DNA of 64,000 nt from Chamaecrista fasciculata (lineage: Eukaryota > Streptophyta > Magnoliopsida > Fabales > Fabaceae). The DNA is taken from NCBI GenBank assembly GCA_003254925.1, contig QANZ01007536.1, forward strand, positions 174,380 through 238,379. Reading direction: 5' to 3'. The position numbers and the translations under genes were made by a program. Every line of letters begins with the position of its first letter. The first letter of the stretch is position 1. This document shows, piece after piece, positions 1-12,698 of this stretch. The notes under the pieces were generated by a model. The model searched no databases. It was not told where the DNA came from and saw only the letters and a program-made list of their open reading frames with translations.

Positions 1-255
1 CACGTCAAACTCTCAAAATTACGCGACACGACACGACATATATTTATATATATAAATAATTAAATATTCATGATTTTTAATAAAAAATTTAAAAACTACA
101 ATTTTTATTCATAATATATGTCATATATATTATTATTTTTTCCTTTATGTCATGTTAAAGTTACTAAAAATTAATTTATATTCTAAAATTTATGAATATC
201 TGTCGTGTCGGTGTTGTACGAGTGTCGGACACTGACACGTGTTTGATACGGCGAC
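1..255. repeat. Dispersed 'cgacacgacacg / gtgtcggacac' repeat, copy 1
   Basis: AT-rich core (about 45-185) bounded by runs rich in ACACG/CGTGT words. A second, inverted copy of the same family lies at about 9745-10040 inside DEG15 intron 11: the block with 'attacgcgacac' here reads in reverse complement there. No transposase is visible and no ends or target duplication can be defined. Family identity is unknown; repeats of this look are common in plant intergenic DNA. Confidence 0.5.
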
Positions 256-837
256 ACGCCCTCAAAATGAAGTGTCCATGCTTCATAGATTTTGTTCCAT
301 TTTCGCCCAATATCTCGCCGTCGATCCGAAATCTCTCCAAAGCAATTCGGGAGCAAACTCCACCCGTCGATCCACATCAATTTTTTTTCGAACAAATGAC
401 CCAAAATCCCATTGATCGCTCTACAAACAACAACATAAATCGCCTTGTTTTCAGGCCCAGAGCCTTTTTCACCTTGCTCGCCGCCGTTGAAGTCAGCGAC
501 CTATGCAATGACGGCGACAACGACATCGCCGAACTACTCCGATCCTCTTTCTCCGACTCAGAGATGAAGGTTAACAGCTTCCCCGGAGCGGAGAGAGGAG
601 TTGTGTGAAATAAACTAAACCCCCACTTATTTATTCTTTTTTACATTTTAATTTTATTATAGAGAAAAAGGTAATTAATGTAAAAATTTAAACTTTTTAG
701 GAGTTAAAAATTAATGTCTTTTTTTTAACGGAAAAATAGATAAAAACGTTTGAGGGACCAACTGTGCCAAGTTTTGAAAAACTAAGGGACCAATATGGAA
801 CGAAAAATAACTGAGGGACCAAAATAGGACTTTAGCC
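256..837 (-). mobile_element. Right part of a Mutator-like (Pack-MULE) element carrying a DUF810-like gene fragment
   Basis: The right terminus (about 735-837) is closely similar to the right terminal inverted repeat of the complete element at 10632-11601: the same order of 'gagggaccaa', 'agggaccaatatgg' and 'gagggaccaaaataggac', ending in GCC. The GC-rich interior (about 256-605) contrasts with AT-rich flanks. On the minus strand, about 559 down to 449, it reads in frame through RSLTSTAASKVKKALGLK, which I recognise from plant DUF810/PATROL1 (MUN-domain) proteins. The left terminus is not seen, so it is truncated or lies outside the window. Capture of a host gene fragment is inferred. A plus-strand ORF at 192-608 overlaps the same region and looks like a shadow. 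Confidence 0.6.
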
Positions 838-1328
838 TATTGAAAATATGTTTTTGAAGATAAAAAGGAGAAGAAAATCTATTTAATAAAAAGTTAAAAA
901 GCTCTTAAAAATTATTTTACAAACAATTTTAAGTAAGTTTATATTAGAATTACAATAATTCCATTGTTGAAAAATGAAAATCAAATATTCACATATTTTT
1001 TTTGTTTTCAGAGTACAAAATATATTTTCATTTTTACTGTTAATACCAAAATGGAATTTAAGATAAATATTAAGGATCAAAATGATATTTTGACCAAATA
1101 TCCAGCGGGGTCCAATTTCCAATTTTTGCACCTATATGGCTATATCGTGTGCATACTGCATACAGTCATCTTCTTCGGCAGCAATTATCAGTACCAAGTT
1201 TCTTTATCCTTGGGAAATGGTGCCTGTATTTGACTCTCCAAGACGACGACCAGCGACATTCAAACTTGGATTGAAACTCATTCCAAATTTCTGAAGCTTG
1301 GAGGAGCAAACCCTTATAATCAATCATA

Positions 1329-4300
1329 ATGGCTTTAACACAAACTGTTGCTTCTACTCGAAATTTCGCAGTTATGGTCAGAGTTCGTGGTCCAGTAAGT
1401 GCTCCGGTCCCTATATATTTATGTGTATTTGTATATAATATTCTTCACTAAGCTTGCGATTTCTCTCTCTGTCTCGCTCGTTTTCAGGATCCAAAAGGAA
1501 TGAAGATGAGAAGACACGCTTTTCATCAATATCGGTAAGTTTCAACTTCCAAGAGGCAATCCATTATGTATTGTTGCTTCCTTCTTGTTTTTTTCGTGCG
1601 ATTACCAATTCTCGTTTTCCTGTACATGTATAGCTCTGGAGAAACAACACTTTCAGCTTCCGGAATGCTCATACCTGATACCCTTTTTGATAGTGAAGTA
1701 GCTAGGCATCTTTTTGGCGACCTTTATGATGATGGTATGACATTGGTTGTGACAGTTGCGTCAGTTGTTGAGCCCTTTCTTTCTCTAAAGCAGAGAGAAA
1801 ATGTTCCTAAGGTTGCTGCCTCTGTAATTCGTTTTATAATCCACTAGCTCTGCCACTTTGATTGCTTTTGATATTGACTGTATTCTTTTTGTTCTATTTA
1901 TTTTCAGGGTGGGCATGAGTTAATTTCTGGTGTTCGGATTGATATTATGACGGAGAAAACCAACGAAAAATCATGGCTTCCCGCGCAGCTTTTGTCATTA
2001 GTAGACATTTTGCTTTCCCAACTGTCGTTTGGTTTGGCATTGAACTTTCATTTTTTACTTTGATCTTTAAAATTCAATCTTTTTGACATTAATAATGTGG
2101 CACAGCACACATTCTGTTTTGTAAATCTAACTGTCTAATTCGGTTTTAGAACATTCATCACTTAAATCTTAGGATTTGGCTGTTATTTAATGGGATGTAT
2201 GATGTATCTGGATACATGATTAGCTTTAGTCTAAAACTATAATGTCACAAATTTCCTGAAATTTTATATGATTTGTATGTGGATTTTTTTTCTCTTGATT
2301 GGTTTCTGGTGTTTGATAGCTATTCATTTCTATGGAAATACAATGCAGCTTATACGTGTATTATCATATGTTTTCCATAAATGTTATTGCTCATCTTATG
2401 ATTCTGGTCATGGTAATAAACTGTGATTATTGGTTTTAAACCTGTAACATTAGTTTATTGATATTGTTGCTATAGTTTGTTATTTAATATATTTACCTTT
2501 CATGATTTGTCATTTTCAAGGTAATTGAGATTCTTGCATTATGCAGGTTGATATCCCTGAGTCAGCCGAATGTCTTCAGTCACTTGTTGAAGCATCCTTC
2601 GGCTCACCAGAGCCTGGATGGGATGTTGGTTGGTCTTTGGCATCTTACAGTAACAATTCCCAGCCTTCTAAAGAATTTCTACAAACGCAGGTTAGCCCTA
2701 TTGTTTTTGTTTTTGGTGTCCTTTCTTTCTTTTGAAGCTTTTTTTGTAATTTCTTTTAAAACCATTTTGATTTTTTTTTTTAAATTATCCTTTAGTTTCT
2801 GTCATAAGTTAGTTTCTATAGAAATTTATTCAAAAGAGGCATTCCTACTTAATGATATCTCATTTATGGTTCACTTATCTAAAAGTTGCATTTCGCTGCA
2901 TTGATAAATTTGATTCCTCTTGAACTGTCTCTATGTAGAATCATGTTTTTCTGAATGTTACTTATAGGTTGCAGTGGGCTTGTATGATGTTTGTCTAAAT
3001 GAAATAGGAGAACTCCTATATTTAACTGTAGCATGTTTATATGTGGCAATTAATGGACAAAACAGGTCAATTGAAGCACCTGCCAGATTGACTCTTGGGT
3101 TTGCAATCTTAAAATTCACCATAATCAGAATCATTATTCTATGACCTGAGATCAAAGAATGATAATCCTTTTAAGAGATCGGATATGACTTTGCTGAAAA
3201 TCATTGAAATCTTTCTGTTTGGTAGACTACAACAGGGACCAGTTAGTAAAGCTTTTGACTGATTTGAACAAGTTGAAATATCTCTTGAGGTGATTGGTGA
3301 ATACTATTTTTCTTACCGTCTCTGAATGCTCAAAATTTCTAGCAGTAAGCTCTGAATTTCTTCATGACTAGGAAGCTGAATTTGGTGTAGTGAACCTTAT
3401 TCTTTTGACAGAAGAAGAATTTATTAAGAAGAGAAGAGGGATATCATAATCAGTTTCAAGAAGTTCTACTACAACATAAAATAAAAATAAACAATATCTC
3501 AGTCCTTTGTAAGTCTGCAAGGGATATCCTCCTAAACAAACCATTTGCTGAAACCCCAAGAGTGGTCATGAAGAGATATTAATAGTTTAGGAGTTTCTAG
3601 TATATGAAATAGTCTTGTAGTGCACCAAACATAAAAGGTGTATGTGTGTCTATGCCTGGTAGTACAGTGTTGGAATAAATAGAAGTTAAAAGTCACTGTT
3701 ATACACACGATTATTGAGTCTTTAAATCATATTTACTTTATTTAGTCTATATTATTTTCTTCTTAATACTATGCAATGCCATTTGTATAACACTGATTTT
3801 CAACCTCCATTTACCCTATTGCACTTAGAAAGCATACTTCCCCAATTCCAGTAGCCGACAAAGAACCATTAGCAATATGAACCTTGTAATTATGTGTACA
3901 TGGAGAACAAGTACTAAACAAACTCCTATCATATCACCCATCATATGATTAGATGCTCCAGAATACACAATCCAATAGTTTGATGGGCCAGAAGAAACAT
4001 GTGGAAAGTACCTTTTTCTGCTGTACCCCCAGTGGAAACAGTGAGAACCACCTTGATTAATGAGTTTCTGAAGCCTTTCAACTTGTTCCTTAATGAACAT
4101 AGCTGATTTTTTTACCGCTTTGGTATTGAGCAGTCTTGGTCTATTTAATCTAGTAGCCGATTATCTTTTGAAGGTTTCCAATTATCTGGTTTTCCATGAA
4201 ACTTCCAACAGGTGTCTTTCACATGGCCAAGCCAAAAATGTTCACACCAAGTCCTCCCCTTTTCATTATTATCAAAAGTAGAGGCAATCCCATGGGTAGC

Positions 4301-7300
4301 CAAGGAAGACGCCTCCAAGGAATTAGAATCCAGGGATTATTCAACATCAACTTTTTTTTTCCTACTTCATGATCTACCGAGAAAAGTTCATGAAGTGAGG
4401 GAAAAGGTTTAGTACACAGGATCCGTTCTCTTACCTTGTATAGAGATAACCCTAGTAGGAACTTATATACCCATTCTGTTGCCATCAATTTGTGATATAA
4501 TGCTGCATCCTTTGCACACTTCCATTCTGATCATTTGAACATATCCAATTGCTTCCAATAATGATTGAGGAATACTGAGAAACTCCCAGTTCACCTCGTT
4601 TAAGATCATAGAGAGCACCATTTATGATAACTTTGCTGTATTCTCCACATCTGTGTTGGCTTTTTGTATATCAGTCTAGCTTTCAGCAGCAATAGCATAA
4701 AACATGCAGAAAGAGAAAAATGACCAGAGAACCTAAAATCCTTTAGAAAAAAAGGTGTCTGTAGATACTTTTCTTTTTCAATTTTTATTTCTTTCCATTC
4801 TTGACTTTGGGATCACCTGGATGCTTCAAAATTTTGCATGATAGCATTATTATTATTATGATTCTTTTGGCAACAACTCTTCCTTGTGTAAAAGCAAACA
4901 CAACATGCCCAAGTATTTTATGATGAAATGACAGGGAAATTTGGCAGTGGGAGGATTTTCCAGTGCAAATCATATGTGCAAGTCACTGACTAGAATAGCC
5001 ATTCTTGGTGTCTCTTTATCTATGAAGGTAAGTTTTTTTTCATGTTTTTTTCTTCTTTTGGTAGGATATCTGATGCAGATTCTTAACACATAATACCATT
5101 GTTAGAAGTCAAGATTTTATTTATTAGAGTTAGTTGGTTAGTAGAATATTAAATGTGGTAGGTGTTGTTGGTGTCTTTAAATATGTGTCCAAGTCCCATT
5201 GTAATGTAATCAATTCTAACCAATTCCAATGAATTCCAGTTAATTTAACAACCATAATTAAACTCGGATGAATTTTTGTGTTGGCAATATGTTTTTCTGT
5301 AGAGATTCAAGACAATAATTGGTTGATGGTTGTGACATAGGACATTCTGGATTGTACACTATCTTCCATGATTAGAAGTGGTGACTTTCTTCTGGCAGTT
5401 GGGTCTCCTTTTGGAATGCTGTCACCTACACACTTCTTTAACAGGTACTATAGTCAATTAGACACACAAAATGAGGTATATATCAAAGGAATTATCCTGT
5501 AGTTTCATATGAAAATGGTCAAACTCTCTTCTTACCCTTATGAATGCTGAAACCTAGTGTTAAATTCCCTTGTAAATGTCTTTTGCCAATTTTATGCCCA
5601 ATTTCTGCAATAATTAGTCGCAGTGGACAATGTATAAAGTAGTGTTGTATATACATCTATTTTTGCTCAACTGTCTATCAAAAATCTTTATTATTTTCTT
5701 TACGCAAATTGGTAATCTTTTAAATATCGATACATAGCCTCATTAATTGGTCTTACATTACTTGGGAATAACAAAGTGACCTCACTAAACTTATGGAAGT
5801 CTTTGTGCGAAAAATAGCTGTAATAATGATAATTAGAAAACTTTGCAAAATGTTTCATGGATTGGCTTGATTTCTTCATATTTACATTGATGGCTTAGAT
5901 TTGTGTCTAAGTTGTGTAGTTTTATCTTTGGGATACAGCAATTCGATGGATTCAAATGTTGAAATCTAGCCTTTATCTTCAGTTTGGAATTATAAGGTGC
6001 AATGACAGGCTTGCAAAAGAGTAAAATATGAGTCAACTCTTTGATGAGGGCTCATGAGGGTGTAAATTAGAAATTATGACTGCTTTTAAAACATTTAAAA
6101 TGAAGTGTTAATTTTGCTAGGTTTGGGGAGACAGTGCACTGACAGGAGAAGGGGTGGTTTAAGATAGCAGCCTACTAAATTGTCTATCTATAATCAATGT
6201 AAAGCTCGCAGGCTTTTTTCCTATCCTTGGTGTAACATTCTATTTGGTTATCAATGTTGTAGTCACCTCATATTTTTTAGTATCTTCAAAGCTAAACTTT
6301 TTGTTTGATTAACTGTTGTTGGCTTTTGTTGTATTGAAAGTTTCATTTTGTTGTCTGATTTGATTGCTTGCTTGAAACAGTATATCAGTGGGATGCATTG
6401 CAAACTGCTATCCGCCAAATTCATCTAATGGATTATTGCTGATGGCTGACATACGAAGTCTTCCTGGTTTGAGACATTTTTCTGTTTTTAAGATCCATCA
6501 AGTCTTTTGATACAGTTAGTCAGTGGCTCTATTTTCACATTGCATTTGTCAGGCATGGAAGGTGGCCCAGTATTTAGTGAATATGCATGCCTCACCGGCA
6601 TCCTGATTAGACCATTGAGGCAGAAGACTAGCGGAGTGGAAATCCAGGTTACATTAAATACATTTATGTTTTGGCCTACATTTTCAAACTGTCTCAATTT
6701 TCAGTCATCATGCAAAACTCTAGTCTTTGTTGACAACAGCTGGTCATTCCATGGGAAATCATAGTGAATGCTTCTAGTGGCTTATTGCGGAAGTCACCTC
6801 AGAATACGGTGAATGAATATCGTCAAGAGGGAAAGCTATGCTGTGGAAGAAAGGAACCTTTTAAGGACATTGGCAACTTAGGTGGACCCTTTGGGTATAC
6901 ATGTGAGCATTCTCGTTTTTGTGGTTCCTCACCATTTCTAGTGGAGAAGGCAAGGGCTTCTATCTGTCTTGTTACTATAGATGATGGAGTATGGGCATCT
7001 GGTGTTTTGCTAAACCATCAAGGTCTCATACTTACAAATGCCCACCTGTTAGAACCTTGGAGATACGGGAAAACACATCTAAATGGTGGTGGATATGTAG
7101 ACAACCCCAATAAAAACCCTTTCTTAGTGGTGGGAGCCACATCCTTCAAGACAGGAGTTGAGGGCAACCAAAAGAGTCAAACCTTGCAGTCAAAGATGGC
7201 CATTCGTAATCCATTTACTACCAACGAGAAGGGGGGATATATGTTAAAATCTACATATAAAAGCCATAAGGTTATACGTGTACGTCTTGATCATGTGAAA

Positions 7301-10300
7301 CCTTGGGTTTGGTGTGATGCTAAAGTAGTGTATGTCTGTAAAGGACCATGGGATGTTGCCCTCTTGCAGCTTGAATCTGTTGATTCTGTTCAAGATCAGC
7401 TTTCACCTATTACAATCAATTTTTCCCAGCCTTCCCTGGGATCAAAGGCATACGTCATTGGCCATGGACAATTTGGCCCAAGATGTGGTATGTGTCTTGG
7501 TAATTGAACTTATTTGTCTCCTTGTTGGTTAAATGACCAGTTGTGGAATTATCTTTCTAGTTACACATAAAGTAAAAAAACTTAAATGTAGTTAAATAAG
7601 ACTCGTGCAAAATATTTATTGAAGTTGTCAATAATTAATATACTATTATATATTTTGGGCTGTCTGGCTTCTACGGTTTCAAAGCCATATGTTAATATGT
7701 AGATATAGATAATATGAAATACAAAACTGGAGAAGTTGAGACGTAACTTTTCATTACTTTTTTTTTGTTTTATAAATATATAAAATAACTTCATGTCACT
7801 TTTCTAGAGTTCTCAAATTTATTTTAAAATTTAAAGATTTGATATCTCATGCCAGGTTAGGGTTCTGGTGGGGCCATCATTAGTCATTACTAGAGCTTAT
7901 GAAAGAAGAAATATCACGGATCTCAGATGGAATTTTGAAGTTGAATAAAGTAGCTGTTAAGAATCAATGCTAATCAATTGACCCTTGAAATTACTTACAA
8001 TCCCTAGACATTAGATTACCAATCAATTCCTAGAATTATGTTATCAATTCACCCCCATAAATCAGGGGTGTTCATTTCTCTAATTACTTTCATTCCTAGG
8101 ATAGCTCTTCTGTTGTTGTATAAATTATAAAAGCCCTTCTACCAATCAAGCTAGTTGTTAAGATTCAATCCTAATCAATTGACCCTTGATTTAAAGTAGT
8201 TGTTAAGAATCAATGCTAATCAATTAACCCTTGAAATTACTTACAATCCCTAGACACTAGGTTACCAATCAATTCCTAGAATTTATGTTATTAATCCATC
8301 CCCAAAAATCAGGGATATTCATTTCTGTAATTTTTCATTCCTAGGATAGCTCTCTATTGTGTCAAAGCCCTTCTACCAATCAAATCAATCCACAAACAAT
8401 TCTTCCAGACTTTTTTTCAATTGTATCTTGTTAAGTCTGATAACCCCATGTAATTAATTGTTGTTTAAGTGATATAGCCTAGTGACTGAAAATACTGAAC
8501 TATTTTACATATAAGAAAATAAAATAGATAATACAGAAGAAACAGTAAAACACAGCCCAGTAAAGGCTAACAGAACCAGAAAACGCAAGAACCAAACACT
8601 CTATTGAAATACTGAATAAACAGAAGAAATAAAGATAATAACTTATGGTTGTCTAGTTTTCAAGAGGTTAGACTCTCTCAAACCATTCCCTAATATTTTC
8701 CTTGCCTTCACCCCTAGCAAACCACACTATTTATAAAGGCCCTGCACACTCATGCCTCATAGTCAGAGGTTGTTATGTAGCAGATCTTCCTCTTTTTGTC
8801 CTTTGTCCTCCTTCGTATTAGGCTCCAGCCCATTCTCAATGATGGGCTGCACTCCTTCTTTGAACTCATTTTCTCCTTCATATACAGCAGGTCCATCATT
8901 AAGTTTACAGAATATTGAAGTCAACACTATAATCAACAACACACCAGATTCTTGGGATTCTTCTTAAAAAAAACCTGAGCTTCTCATTTCTTGATTCTGT
9001 TGCTGTTTGTGTCATCCTTACCTTAACAGACATTGCTGAATGAGCTCACAAAACCCCTCTGGAAAATGTGCATATAATATTTTCTATACGTCTTGAAAAA
9101 GCTTTTGTGGTTATGCCATCTCTTCAAATATGACAATGTAGTTGATGGATCGTGGATGAGACTAGTGAGATATTTAATGTTGTAGTTATATTTTCAGCTT
9201 TTGAAAAACAGAAAATTCTTGACCTTCGGTTGTCTCTCTTTTATCTTTTATATAACCTGGGACGACATTTCTGTTTCCATCAGGGTTCTTCCCGTCCGTT
9301 TGTTCGGGTGTTGTGGCAAAAGTGGTTGAAGCAAAGACTCCTCAATCTTATCTATCCATTAAACAAGAGCACACCCATGAGAAAATTCCTGTAATGCTGG
9401 AAACAACAGCTGCTGTTCGTCCTGGCGCTAGTGGTGGCGCTGTCATCAATTCAGACGGTCACATGATTGGCCTAGTTACAAGGTATTGCCACCAGCTGTC
9501 AATATAAATTATAATTTATTCTAAGCTCATTCAAAATCTGCATGAACAATTAGTGTGTGGCGACATTTCAGAATTCAGACATCTGTAGCACGAGATCAAG
9601 ATTTAGAAACCTGACTGAGTAGATTCTCTAGATTTTTCTGTGTGACGTGAATATCCTGCACTATGTTCTCTGGCAACTTATACTTTTCCTTCATTTTGCA
9701 TTCGCATCTTTCCATGTATTCTATGAAGCACAAACATTTCATTTCAAGGGAGTTTCGTTGTGTTTAACTCATGTCCATGTTTAACAAACATACAACACGA
9801 TATGACAAATGCTTAACACGTGTCCATGAGTGTCAAAATTTAAAATCATGTTTTGCGGATCCAACATAATGATTAATAGAAAAAATTGACACATCATATT
9901 TCATGAATAGATGCTGTAATTTTTGAAGTTTTCACTAAGATTTATGGATATTTATATATAATCATGTGGTGTCGTGTAATTTCAAAAATTTAGGGTGTAT
10001 GTATCCATGTCCGTGTTGTGTATTGTGTCTGTGCTTCATTATAACATCATTGGTGATTGCCCTGCTCTGTTTATGCGTCTTCTGTTTTCATTTTTGTTTT
10101 TGTTTCTTTGGGTGGAGGGTGGGGATGGGGAAACCAGCTTGCTTTGGTTTGTCCAATAGATTTTCTGCTTTCTTTATTACCTTTTTTATTTAATTTTTCG
10201 TATCAAACCTTTGATGATTAAATTTCCATTTTTAATGAGATGTTCTTGACGCAGCAATGCAAGGCACAGTGGTGGAGCAGTAATACCTCATCTTAATTTT

Positions 10301-12154
10301 AGCATTCCATGTGCAGCTTTAGCACCCATCTATGAGTTCTCAAAAGGTAAGCTGCCAAAGTAATTGTTCAGTTACAAGATAAATGTTATAGCTGCTTCAG
10401 CTGGCAATACAATTCCTCTATGAGAAATACTATATTGTAGTCCTTGACAGATAAGGTGACTTGCAATTTAATCCTTCAAAAATCATTGTTGTCAAATTAG
10501 TCCTCAAAGTTGACATTCCTTGCAATGTCACCCTCATGCTCAAATTTTATCAAGAATTTGATGGTTCAACTAAGAGAATATTAACTTATGAGTTTTTTGT
10601 ATACATAGAATTTTAAATATGAAAGTGATATGGCCAAAGTCCTATTTTGGTCCCTCTATTATGCTCATTGTTCCAAATAGGTCCCTCAGTTATTTTTCAT
10701 TCCATATTGGTCCCTCAGTTATTCAAAATTTGTCAAAGTTGGTCCCTCTAACGTTTTTCATTCATTTTCCAGTTAAAAAAAGAGGAAAAATAAACTTTCA
10801 TCCCCAGAAGTTTTATTTTCTTATATTAAGGTCCTTTTCTTTTTATAATAGGATCAAAACGTAAGAAAATGAAGTAAATTAAGATTTTAAGTGAATTTTC
10901 CCAAAACACAAAAACTCTCTCTCTCTCCCAAATGATGAAATTCTTCAGTAAGATAGTAGTGATTCGTAATAGACGATAATAACTAGAATCTTTAATTGAA
11001 AAAAAAGATTTCTTAACAAGATTGCATGTAATCCAATCCAATCCAAAGAGAAAGAGATGCTATTTCCCCAAATATTTGTGATTTGTGAATAAGTTACAGC
11101 CTACGTACACCAACACCATCCCTTCCTTCTCGCCATCTCATCCACGCTTCACCCATTCACTTGGATCAAAACCACCTTGTTTCCCATTCCGACGCAGCTG
11201 AATCTCATTCGTGTGTCCACTCTTATCAGCGCCGGTAACGGCAGGCTTTTTATCCGGCACCACTCACCGAACCCCCCTCCGCCGCCGTGCTGGGAGGATT
11301 TCTGAGAGAGAGAGAGCGCTTTTGTGTTTTGGGAAAATTCACTTAAAATCTTAATTTACTTTCTTTTCTTACGTTTTAATCCTATTATAAAAAGAAAAGG
11401 ACCTTAATATAAGAAAATAAAACTTTTGGAGATGAAAGTTTATTTTTCCTCTTTTTTTAACAGTAAAATGGATGGAAAACGTTAGAGGGACCAACTTTGA
11501 CAAGTTTTGAATAACTGAGGGACCAATATGGAACGAAAAATAACCGAGGGACCTATTTGGAACAATGAGCATAATAGAGGGACCAAAATAGGACTTTGAC
11601 CAAGTGATATTATGTTAATTTACACATCGACATTGAAAGAAATTTGGGTATAAAAGTAACATTGAAAGGAGTTTTATCTGTGAAGGACTAAATTGACAGT
11701 AATGATCTTCGAATGACTAAATTGAAAACTTCTACAAAAAAAAATGACTAAATTGAAAATCACTGTATCTATCAAAGACTAATATAGTTTTTCTCATTTG
11801 TCTATTGACTCTATCCATGAAATGAGTTTCTAGACCCTTGAAGACAGAATGTAGTTGAACATCTAATGATTTGGCTCTTCCACTGTAGACATGCAGAACC
11901 TATCACTTTTACAGATTCTAGACGAGCCAAATGAATACATTTCATCTGTATGGGCATTGATGCTGCCGTCACCTCCAAATCTCACTCCTATGTCTGATCT
12001 GCCTCAGTCCTTTCTGGACAATAACATTAAAGAAGAAAAGGGTTCTCGATTTGCAAAGTTTGTTGCTGAAAGAAAGGAGATTTTCAGCCAGCAGCCTTCT
12101 CAACGAGGGAAAAATTGTGCCTTTTCTAATCAAGTTACACCTAGCAAACTATGA
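1329..12154 (+). CDS. DEG15: DEG15, glyoxysomal/peroxisomal processing protease (13 exons)
   Basis: Serine protease that removes PTS2 presequences from proteins imported into peroxisomes (plant counterpart of TYSND1). Exons: 1329-1394, 1488-1534, 1634-1811, 1908-2000, 2547-2690, 4935-5027, 5341-5444, 6381-6466, 6553-6647, 6740-7487, 9284-9482, 10255-10346, 11889-12154. All introns are GT-AG and phases join to 2211 nt (736 aa; Arabidopsis DEG15 is about 709 aa). The start is the ATG before [16 protein letters not shown], which matches the family N-terminus. Catalytic residues by homology: His about 404 (TNAHLLEPW), Asp about 507 (WDVALLQLE), Ser about 601 (RPGASGGA). The protein ends in PSKL, a canonical PTS1 peroxisome signal. 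Introns 5, 10, 11 and 12 are swollen by repeats. A polyadenylation-like AATAAA lies at 12296-12301. Confidence 0.95.
3810..4720 (-). mobile_element. Ty1/copia retrotransposon fossil (gag zinc knuckle to protease region)
   Basis: On the minus strand, inside DEG15 intron 5, the translation resembles the copia gag C-terminus with a zinc-knuckle-like segment (around 4260-4190), followed by the protease-region motif W-I-V-x-SGASNHM (around 3990-3940). This is a broken, old internal fragment with no flanking LTR pair that I could assign to it. It lies antisense to the host gene. Confidence 0.7.
5100..5250. mobile_element. Solo LTR of a small LTR retrotransposon (TRIM-like), with 5-bp target duplication
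   Basis: A 151-bp unit beginning TGTTAGAAG and ending TTTAACA, with the TG...CA ends usual for LTRs. It is flanked by the direct repeat ACCAT at 5095-5099 and 5251-5255, the 5-bp duplication typical of LTR-element integration. No internal region is present, so it is a solo LTR left by recombination. It lies in DEG15 intron 6. The family is not identified. Confidence 0.75.
7952..8385. repeat. Tandem ~245-bp duplication in DEG15 intron 10, LTR-like in composition
   Basis: Two diverged direct copies, about 7952-8152 and 8197-8385. Both run from 'gttaagaatcaatgctaatc' through 'tcctaggatagctct' to 'gcccttctaccaatcaa'. A short third start of the same unit lies at about 8155-8195. Each unit begins TGTTAAG, and the first has a TATA-like 'tataaattataaaag'. 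An LTR origin is possible, but ends, internal domain and target duplication are not clear. Confidence 0.6.
9745..10040. repeat. Dispersed 'cgtgtccatg / gtgtcgtgt' repeat, copy 2
   Basis: Inverted relative of the repeat at 1-255, lying in DEG15 intron 11. It carries 'acacgtgtccatgagtgtc' at its left and 'gtggtgtcgtgtaatttc' at its right around an AT-rich centre. Confidence 0.5.
10422..11795. mobile_element. Older foldback element hosting a younger MULE, DEG15 intron 12
   Basis: The left arm (10422-10560, starting 'gagaaatactatatt') is matched in inverted orientation by the right arm (about 11625-11795, ending 'aatatagtttttctc'). Both arms carry repeated 'aatttagtc' words. The MULE at 10632-11601 sits between the arms, so the outer element is older. 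I see no convincing target duplication for the outer element. Confidence 0.55.
10632..11601. mobile_element. Complete non-autonomous Mutator-like element with ~280-bp terminal inverted repeats and 9-bp target duplication
   Basis: The element begins GGCCAAAGTCC and ends GGACTTTGACC. The terminal arms (about 10632-10915 and 11315-11601) are near-identical in inverted orientation. Exact 9-bp direct repeats AAGTGATAT flank it at 10623-10631 and 11602-11610, diagnostic for the Mutator superfamily. The unique centre (about 11095-11310) is GC-richer than the arms and has a short open frame ending in [12 protein letters not shown], so it may be captured host sequence; the donor gene is not recognised. 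No transposase. It lies in DEG15 intron 12. Confidence 0.88.
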
Positions 12155-12698
12155 AGTCTTTGTGCCTAGTGAGAAATTGGCTGCAAAAAATCCAAGATGA
12201 AATTACCAGGTTCAGTGTCTGCAATGGAACATCTGGATGAAGTAAAAATTGATTGTTGACTTGACTAGAAGATATATGATATTTGCACCACTAAAAATAA
12301 AGGAGTGGATTTTATAAGACTTGTAAATCAGTGTAATTCATTGTGATAAGCTCTGACAAACAAAGGCCTTTATTCTGCAAATATAAGTACAAAGCCAGAA
12401 TTGTACGAGATGAATGCAAGATTTTCTTTCTCTTATATTAATCTCATTTTGAATTTTATTATCTTGACAAAACATATATTTTGGAGGATCATTTCTCGTA
12501 TCTTGAAAGCTGTAAGTCTGTAATAAGAAGTTTCTTAATTGAGTTTGCAAAAAACCTCTTACAATTTTCTCCCTACATTCATTCTCAATACTCAATAGAG
12601 AGATCAAGTCTTATTAAGTCTTTGCTTGTCATCATCCCAAGTCCTAACCACATTAAGGTATGCCAGGCAGGGCTGCTCTTCTAAAATTCAAATACTTA
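12155..12698. other. DEG15 3' flank
   Basis: Probable 3' UTR and terminator region of DEG15 with AATAAA at 12296-12301. No gene is seen. A 22-bp sequence at 12330-12351 recurs exactly at 14495-14516. Confidence 0.5.
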
